DNA from: Vulcanimicrobiia bacterium
GTDB lineage: Bacteria > Eremiobacterota > Eremiobacteria > Baltobacterales > Baltobacteraceae
Assembly: GCA_024281135.1 (NCBI GenBank)
Contig: JAMXLG010000242.1
Location: 1-5,331 of the forward strand
Direction of reading: 5' to 3'
DNA length: 5,331 bases
The translations under genes and the position numbers were made by a program. Positions within the stretch are counted from its first letter, which is position 1; every line of letters begins with the position of its first letter. The notes under the pieces were generated by a model. That model had not been told where the DNA came from. It saw nothing but the letters and a program-made list of their open reading frames with translations, and did no database searches. Below are positions 1 through 5,331 of the stretch, one piece after another.

Positions 1-1118
1 AAGTCACGTTTCGAGAGCTCTTACGCGCGCTCGAAGAAGGCTCGACTCTTCACTCTATCGCGGGCCTCTCATACCGCGATAATAACGTCTGGACTCACAA
101 TCCGGCCCGCCCCGTGCACCGTCTTGATGATAGCGAGATCCGTCTGCCCAATCGCGACGCGCGTGTATTAGACGGTTACATAGCCTTGGGCCGCAAAATT
201 GACGTCGTAGAGACGTCGCGCGGATGCACTTTCGATTGCAGTTTTTGTTCGATTGTCGCGATGCGAGGGCGTAACTTTCACACCTATTCATTCGACCGAG
301 TTTTGGCGGACATCCGCGACGCGCGTGACCACGGTGCAGAAGCGGTCTTTCTGGTAGACGACAACATCACGCTCGACGTGCGGCGGTTCGAAGCGCTTTG
401 CCATGCTCTTATCGATGCAGGGCTCAACACGCTCGATTACTCGATCCAGGGCATGACCTCGGCCATCGCCAACCACGGGCAGACTCTCGCGCCCCTTATG
501 CGCCAGGCTGGCTTTCGCTACGTCTTTCTAGGCATTGAGAACATCCTCGAAGACGACCTCGCCTTCCTGAGGGCATCGTCGAAAAACACTCAGCGCGACC
601 ATGGGAAGAAGGTCGGAAATGCGACCCTTGCGGCGATCGAACATCTGCACCGCAATAAAATGTTCGTCATCGGCGGGATGATCGTCGGAAGTCCGGACGA
701 CACGGCCGAGTCGATCGAAGCAAATCTCGCCTTCGCGCGCAAGTATGTCGATTGGCCCTACATTCAACACCCGACGCCCTATCCGCGCACTCCGATGACC
801 AAGGAGTTCCGCGATCAGGGACTCATCGTAAACGAACGTCTCGAAGAGTACGACGGAACGACCGCGGTGGTAAGAACGAAACACCTCTCGGTCGACGAGA
901 TCGAATATCTACGTTGGAAGGCAGAACGCGGAATGAAGGTGCGCCACATCCTGCCGGTGTTTCTGCACGATCCGTGGTTCGTGCTGCGCAACATCTGCGG
1001 CATGCTGCGGCACACGTATCGGGGATGCTCATGGCGCTCCATGCTTCGGCTTGAGGACGAGCGCAAAGCGTTTGTCCGCTACAAGCAACTCCGCCGGCTC
1101 GAACGCGAGTATCTGTAG
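1..1118 (+). CDS. B12-binding-type radical SAM protein (5' truncated by window edge)
   Basis: The reading frame is already open at the left edge (first full codon at 3) and runs 371 residues to TAG at 1116-1118. The true start lies outside; the in-frame GTG at 114 is internal. The first residues, VTFRELLRALEEG followed by IAGLSYR, match the linker that joins an N-terminal cobalamin-binding domain to the radical SAM core in this superfamily. The core begins near in-window residue 60. Its SRGCTFDCSFC stretch carries the CxxxCxxC cysteines (in-window residues 75, 79, 82) that bind the SAM-cleaving [4Fe-4S] cluster. Further core motifs follow: FLVDDN, the SAM-site-like FLGIEN, IVGSPDDT and TPYPRTPM. 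About 90 basic, aromatic residues form the C-terminus. Members methylate unactivated carbons or do other radical chemistry (HpnP/HpnR hopanoid methylases, BchE cyclase). I cannot assign a substrate. Family confidence is high; the B12 domain is inferred from the linker, not seen. Confidence 0.9.
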   Translation, partial: VTFRELLRALEEGSTLHSIAGLSYRDNNVWTHNPARPVHRLDDSEIRLPNRDARVLDGYIALGRKIDVVETSRGCTFDCSFCSIVAMRGRNFHTYSFDRVLADIRDARDHGAEAVFLVDDNITLDVRRFEALCHALIDAGLNTLDYSIQGMTSAIANHGQTLAPLMRQAGFRYVFLGIENILEDDLAFLRASSKNTQRDHGKKVGNATLAAIEHLHRNKMFVIGGMIVGSPDDTAESIEANLAFARKYVDWPYIQHPTPYPRTPMTKEFRDQGLIVNERLEEYDGTTAVVRTKHLSVDEIEYLRWKAERGMKVRHILPVFLHDPWFVLRNICGMLRHTYRGCSWRSMLRLEDERKAFVRYKQLRRLEREYL

Positions 1119-1146
1119 ACAGCACCGACGAGCGTGTTCGAACGTT

Positions 1147-1173
1147 TGAAGCCCCGGCAGAGCCGGGGCTTCA
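1147..1173. terminator. GC-rich hairpin between convergent genes, probable bidirectional terminator
   Basis: A perfect 12-bp stem (TGAAGCCCCGGC at 1147-1158 with its complement at 1162-1173) closes a 3-nt AGA loop. It lies 28 nt after the radical SAM stop and 4 nt after the stop of the opposing small gene, so it is placed to end both transcripts. Neither side has a strong T-tract (TCGTTTA on the plus side). Termination would therefore rest on the very stable stem, and the role is inferred from position and symmetry. Confidence 0.7.
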
Positions 1174-1177
1174 TCGT

Positions 1178-1504
1178 TTACGATGCGGAACGGAAGCGGC
1201 GTTTTTGCGTTAGTTCATCGAGCGGTTCCACTTCAGCGTGTGTCTGAATCTCTCGAATGTCTTCGTAGAAGTTCGCCCTGTTTCGTAGATCGCGTCGTAT
1301 TCTGCGAGCACGTGCGCCGGGGACATCGTGGGTTGCGAGATAATCGAAGATGCGTTCGCGATCGATGGTGTAGTTGCGAGGCGTAGACACGGGATAACGA
1401 AACACGTACTTGCGTCCATCTTCGTCATACTGTGGCGCTTCGGTTTGTGCGACTGCTTCTTCGTCGGTACACGGCACGTTGGGTTGCTTTAACCAAGAGA
1501 GCAT
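1178..1504 (-). CDS. hypothetical protein, 108 residues, unrecognised family
   Basis: I do not recognise this protein. The ATG at 1504 is preceded by a purine-rich Shine-Dalgarno (AGGGGG on the minus strand, plus-strand positions 1514-1519) with a spacer of about 9 nt, and TAA is at 1178-1180. The product is soluble-looking, with no signal peptide or membrane segment. Residues 13-30 are acidic and Gln/Ala-rich. A short strand-like segment, KYVFRYPV (32-39), follows. Residues 46-90 are strongly charged and probably helical, including an Arg-rich run (GARARRIRRDLRNRANF, 63-79) that might bind nucleic acid or an acidic partner; that is speculation. There is one cysteine (Cys12). The gene lies in the same direction as clpC but beyond clpC's terminator, so it probably has its own promoter, although I see no clear -35/-10 pair. 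A well-placed RBS and plausible codons support a real gene; competing plus-strand frames lack these. Confidence 0.65.
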   Translation of the reverse strand: MLSWLKQPNVPCTDEEAVAQTEAPQYDEDGRKYVFRYPVSTPRNYTIDRERIFDYLATHDVPGARARRIRRDLRNRANFYEDIREIQTHAEVEPLDELTQKRRFRSAS

Positions 1505-1578
1505 TGTCGTGGACCCCCTATAAGCAGGATACCCATCTTTTGGACGATGCGCTATATGGCAAGGGCGTGCACGTATGT

Positions 1579-1609
1579 AAAAGGACCGAATATTTCATCC
1601 GGTCCTTTT
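1579..1609 (-). terminator. intrinsic terminator of clpC
   Basis: Read on the minus strand, AAAAGGACCG, an 11-nt loop and CGGTCCTTTT form a GC-containing stem flanked by an A-tract and a T-tract. The stem begins 22 nt past the clpC stop codon, the usual spacing for a Rho-independent terminator. The A/T tracts are symmetric, so it could also stop plus-strand transcription entering from the right of the small gene. It separates clpC from the downstream 108-residue gene. Confidence 0.88.
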
Positions 1610-1631
1610 CCTTGCTAAGAAGTGAATTTCG

Positions 1632-4127
<2,496 letters not shown>

Positions 4128-4137
4128 TGTTAGGCTC

Positions 4138-4144
4138 TTCCTCC
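4138..4144 (-). promoter_or_regulatory. ribosome binding site of clpC, decides the start
   Basis: On the minus strand GGAGGAA lies 10 nt upstream of the ATG at 4127. A second in-frame ATG two codons on (4121, giving MWEPF) would have a 16-nt spacer, which is too long. The start [12 protein letters not shown] is therefore preferred. Confidence 0.8.
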
Positions 4145-4186
4145 GGTACCTGATCCGTCTGCAATCGCTTTCGGGAGCAGGTGTCT

Positions 4187-4211
4187 ATTTAACTCTACCC
4201 GTCGCATTCAA
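4187..4211 (-). promoter_or_regulatory. tentative clpC promoter elements
   Basis: On the minus strand TTGAAT (plus 4206-4211) precedes TTAAAT (plus 4187-4192) in the A+T-richer part of the gap, about 60-85 nt before the clpC start. The 13-nt spacer is too short for a standard housekeeping sigma-70 promoter. It may be an alternative-sigma promoter, or only one of the hexamers may be used. This is a weak call based on location and composition. Confidence 0.25.
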
Positions 4212-4332
4212 GTTTCGTGACGCCCCAATCGTCCTTAATGAGAGTAGAAAAGTGTCGCCCCGGTCCTAAAGACGGGCGCGAGATCGGAAAGCGCGTGGAT
4301 GATTCAGGGGGAGGGAAGCAGCCGGGTAGATT

Positions 4333-4355
4333 GGTTTGTGCTCTACGCGCAAACC
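4333..4355. repeat. 9-bp inverted repeat (hairpin) in the divergent intergenic region
   Basis: GGTTTGTGC (4333-4341) pairs with GCGCAAACC (4347-4355) around a 5-nt loop, with one G-T wobble at RNA level. There is no adjacent T-tract, and it lies about 205 nt upstream of clpC and about 80 nt upstream of the DUF59 start, so terminator function is unlikely. It could be an operator for a dimeric regulator or a leftover repeat. Its right arm plus the next base, GCAAACCC, recurs exactly in the hairpin at 4790-4814. Confidence 0.55.
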
Positions 4356-4419
4356 CGCGCGGCGCCCTCCGTCATGGCGAGGCAGTGCTTCAAACCTCGG
4401 CGGCACGGAAAAAGTTGCG

Positions 4420-4428
4420 TGGTAGAAT
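4420..4428 (+). promoter_or_regulatory. extended -10 promoter for a leaderless DUF59 mRNA
   Basis: TGG-TAGAAT matches an extended -10 element (TGn followed by TAnnnT). The hexamer ends 8 nt before the ATG at 4437, so a start site at the usual 6-8 nt downstream would fall at about 4435-4437, on or next to the A of the ATG. No Shine-Dalgarno is present between 4429 and 4436, which agrees with a leaderless transcript. No good -35 hexamer is visible 16-18 nt upstream, as is common with extended -10 promoters. Confidence 0.6.
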
Positions 4429-4436
4429 AAGCCGCT

Positions 4437-4748
4437 ATGCCCACCGTGGAACAAGTTCGCACCGCTCTCGAAGAAGTCAAGGACCCCGAGATCAACATGG
4501 GGATCCTCGAGCTTGGTCTCGTTTACGATATCAGCGTCGAAGGTGACAACCAAGAGCACGTTAACGTCCTTATGACGTTAACTTCACCCATGTGTCCAGT
4601 CGGCCCGATGTTCAAGAAGTCTGTCGAAGATCACGTGCTTGCCGTCGAAGGAGTCAAGAGTGCGAAGGTGGACATCACGTTCACTCCGCCGTGGGATCCT
4701 GCAACAATGGCATCCGACGACGTCAAGGCGACGCTGGGTATCTGGTAG
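4437..4748 (+). CDS. DUF59/MIP18-family Fe-S cluster assembly factor (SufT/PaaD-like)
   Basis: Complete 103-residue single-domain protein, the normal size for a stand-alone DUF59 (MIP18/FeS assembly P) domain. Hallmarks are DPEINMGILELGLVYDI (16-32), then LTSPMCPVGP (48-57) with the conserved Cys53, and near the C-terminus the VxxTPPWDP signature (PPW at 84-86). Family members act in the cytoplasm in iron-sulphur protein maturation: SufT assists the SUF system, PaaD matures the phenylacetyl-CoA epoxidase, and eukaryotic MIP18 delivers clusters to apoproteins. Cys53 is the expected functional residue. No suf or paa oxygenase genes are seen nearby, so I give no symbol; a general SufT-like role is likelier than a PaaD role. 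The gene stands alone, divergent from clpC and convergent with the thioesterase gene. The ATG at 4437 is supported by the domain boundary, although no RBS precedes it. Confidence 0.93.
   Translation: MPTVEQVRTALEEVKDPEINMGILELGLVYDISVEGDNQEHVNVLMTLTSPMCPVGPMFKKSVEDHVLAVEGVKSAKVDITFTPPWDPATMASDDVKATLGIW
4560..4582. repeat. perfect 9-bp inverted repeat inside the DUF59 coding sequence
   Basis: GTTAACGTC (4560-4568) and its exact complement GACGTTAAC (4574-4582) flank a 5-nt CTTAT spacer. It overlaps codons for residues V42 to T49 just before the conserved Cys53 motif. It could form an mRNA hairpin or be chance; each arm also holds a GTTAAC palindrome. No function is claimed. Confidence 0.5.
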
Positions 4749-4789
4749 AGTATTCGGGTTTTAGCTGCAGTACTTTAAATGTCGCCGCC

Positions 4790-4814
4790 GGGTTTGCACG
4801 TTCATGGCAAACCC
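4790..4814. terminator. hairpin between convergent genes, possible weak bidirectional terminator
   Basis: A perfect 8-bp stem, GGGTTTGC (4790-4797) with GCAAACCC (4807-4814), has a 9-nt loop. It begins 41 nt after the DUF59 stop and overlaps the TGA stop (4802-4804) of the thioesterase gene in its loop. The convergent location suggests transcript ending in both directions, but no T-tract follows on either strand, so the terminator call is tentative. It shares arm sequence with the hairpin at 4333-4355. Confidence 0.45.
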
Positions 4815-5314
4815 ATACGGTCGGCGCTCAAGATAGCAAGCGTAGCGGTTGCATGTGCAACTAGGCGCCCGCGCGCGTCGTGCGCTCGCCCCTCCGCCGT
4901 GGCGATCGTGGTGCCGACGTGCACGGCGCGTCCTTCGCCGGTAACCAGCTCGCCGTCCGGAAGGATCGGACGAACCATGTGCACGTGAAGATCGAGTGTC
5001 GCGCAGTACCGGTCTTTTGCTAATTGTGTTTGTACCGCAAGGGTCAGCACCGTATCGAGAAGCGTCGAAACCATGCCACCGTGAAGCACGCCCGTCGGAT
5101 TTGCCATCCACTCTTGCGCACGCATTGTAAACACGACGCGGCCCGGCTCAACCTCGGTGCAGTCGAAGCCCATGAGGCGCGCGGCCGGCGGCGGTGGGAC
5201 GAGGCCCGCTTGCATTTCGTGCATCCACGTTAAATGATCGCGGCCGAATGTCGCGTTTGCGGTCGCGGCCGGCGCATCCCACGTGAAGCTGCGCTCGCGA
5301 ACGATCTGTTTCAT
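4802..5314 (-). CDS. PaaI-family hotdog-fold thioesterase
   Basis: Complete 170-residue protein with a single hotdog domain at about 55-163, after a 50-residue N-terminal extension containing a PPPP run (40-43). The family signature NPTGVLHGG (72-80) is followed by the helix MVSTLLDTVLTLAV, with the acidic Asp87 in the position used for catalysis in many PaaI/4HBT-type enzymes. The TLDLHVHMVRPILPDGELVTGEGRAVHVGTT portion (106-136) gives the central strands. Such proteins form dimers or tetramers and hydrolyse acyl-CoA or aryl-CoA thioesters in the cytoplasm; sequence alone does not fix the acyl group, so no symbol is given. ATG at 5314 is preceded by a good Shine-Dalgarno (5321-5326). It is the last or only gene of its transcript inside the window, convergent with the DUF59 gene. 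Confidence 0.88.
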   Translation of the reverse strand: MKQIVRERSFTWDAPAATANATFGRDHLTWMHEMQAGLVPPPPAARLMGFDCTEVEPGRVVFTMRAQEWMANPTGVLHGGMVSTLLDTVLTLAVQTQLAKDRYCATLDLHVHMVRPILPDGELVTGEGRAVHVGTTIATAEGRAHDARGRLVAHATATLAILSADRMGLP

Positions 5315-5320
5315 GCGTAT

Positions 5321-5326
5321 TCCTTT
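5321..5326 (-). promoter_or_regulatory. ribosome binding site of the thioesterase gene
   Basis: On the minus strand AAAGGA lies 6 nt upstream of the ATG at 5314, an acceptable Shine-Dalgarno spacing that fixes the start. The window ends 5 nt further on, so the promoter cannot be seen. Confidence 0.7.
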
Positions 5327-5331
5327 GAAAC

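Larger units (their letters stand above)
4128..4436. other. divergent intergenic region between clpC and the DUF59 gene
   Basis: This 309-bp gap separates two divergent genes and must hold promoters for both. It contains the clpC RBS near 4140, an A+T-richer stretch at about 4185-4255 that probably includes the clpC promoter, a polypurine run (4306-4318), a 9-bp hairpin (4333-4355) and the DUF59-gene promoter at its right end. I see no CIRCE element (TTAGCACTC inverted repeat, the HrcA site) and no CtsR heptad repeat, so the known Gram-positive clpC operators are not evident. Short open frames crossing the region have no start signals and look non-coding. Confidence 0.75.

Noticed and set aside
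114..1118. Radical SAM gene as a complete gene starting at GTG 114
   Set aside because: The frame is open and conserved-looking upstream to the window edge, including the B12-to-radical-SAM linker, and no RBS precedes 114.
1135..1142. Palindrome GTTCGAAC before the convergent hairpin
   Set aside because: An 8-bp palindrome alone is common by chance and nothing nearby supports an operator role.
4217..4546. Plus-strand open frame spanning the intergenic gap into the DUF59 gene
   Set aside because: It has no RBS, its sequence is low-complexity and basic, and it overlaps the well-supported DUF59 gene in another frame.
4437..5314. DUF59 (PaaD-like) and PaaI-like genes as part of a phenylacetate (paa) catabolic cluster
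   Set aside because: The genes are convergent, not co-transcribed, no paaA/B/C/E/G/K genes are visible, and both families are widespread outside phenylacetate degradation.

Overview
The window is ordinary bacterial chromosome with a moderately high G+C content. It holds five protein-coding genes, four of them in recognisable families. There are no RNA genes, insertion sequences, CRISPR arrays or phage genes. The ClpC type (two N-terminal Clp repeats, a UVR motif, a ClpP-docking IGF loop) is typical of Gram-positive bacteria, cyanobacteria and related lineages rather than of Proteobacteria. The high-GC coding, the mix of Shine-Dalgarno and apparently leaderless starts, and the absence of the Firmicutes ctsR-mcsA-mcsB context would suit a deep Terrabacteria-type lineage such as Eremiobacterota, Chloroflexota or an actinobacterial relative. 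That placement is inference only.

Layout, left to right. (1) Positions 1-1118, plus strand: the 3' part of a cobalamin-dependent-type radical SAM gene whose B12-binding half lies outside the window. (2) Positions 1147-1173: a perfect 12-bp hairpin in the gap between convergent genes. (3) Positions 1178-1504, minus strand: a 108-residue protein I do not recognise. (4) Positions 1579-1609: an intrinsic terminator closing clpC. (5) Positions 1632-4127, minus strand: complete clpC. (6) Positions 4128-4436: a 309-bp divergent intergenic region with the clpC ribosome binding site, a 9-bp hairpin and an extended -10 promoter. (7) Positions 4437-4748, plus strand: a DUF59/MIP18-family (SufT/PaaD-like) Fe-S assembly factor, probably translated from a leaderless mRNA. 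(8) Positions 4790-4814: a hairpin between convergent genes. (9) Positions 4802-5314, minus strand: a PaaI-type hotdog thioesterase with a clear ribosome binding site near the window edge.

The genes do not form one operon. Transcription alternates in direction (+, -, -, +, -), hairpins sit at both convergent junctions, and a terminator separates clpC from the small unknown gene. The products cover protein quality control (ClpC with ClpP), Fe-S cluster maturation (DUF59), acyl-CoA hydrolysis (PaaI-like) and a radical SAM reaction of unknown substrate. A link is conceivable because radical SAM enzymes need Fe-S clusters, but the arrangement does not show it. I found no convincing undescribed system. 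The most useful leads are the leaderless promoter of the DUF59 gene, the two similar hairpins flanking that gene, and the unidentified 108-residue protein.
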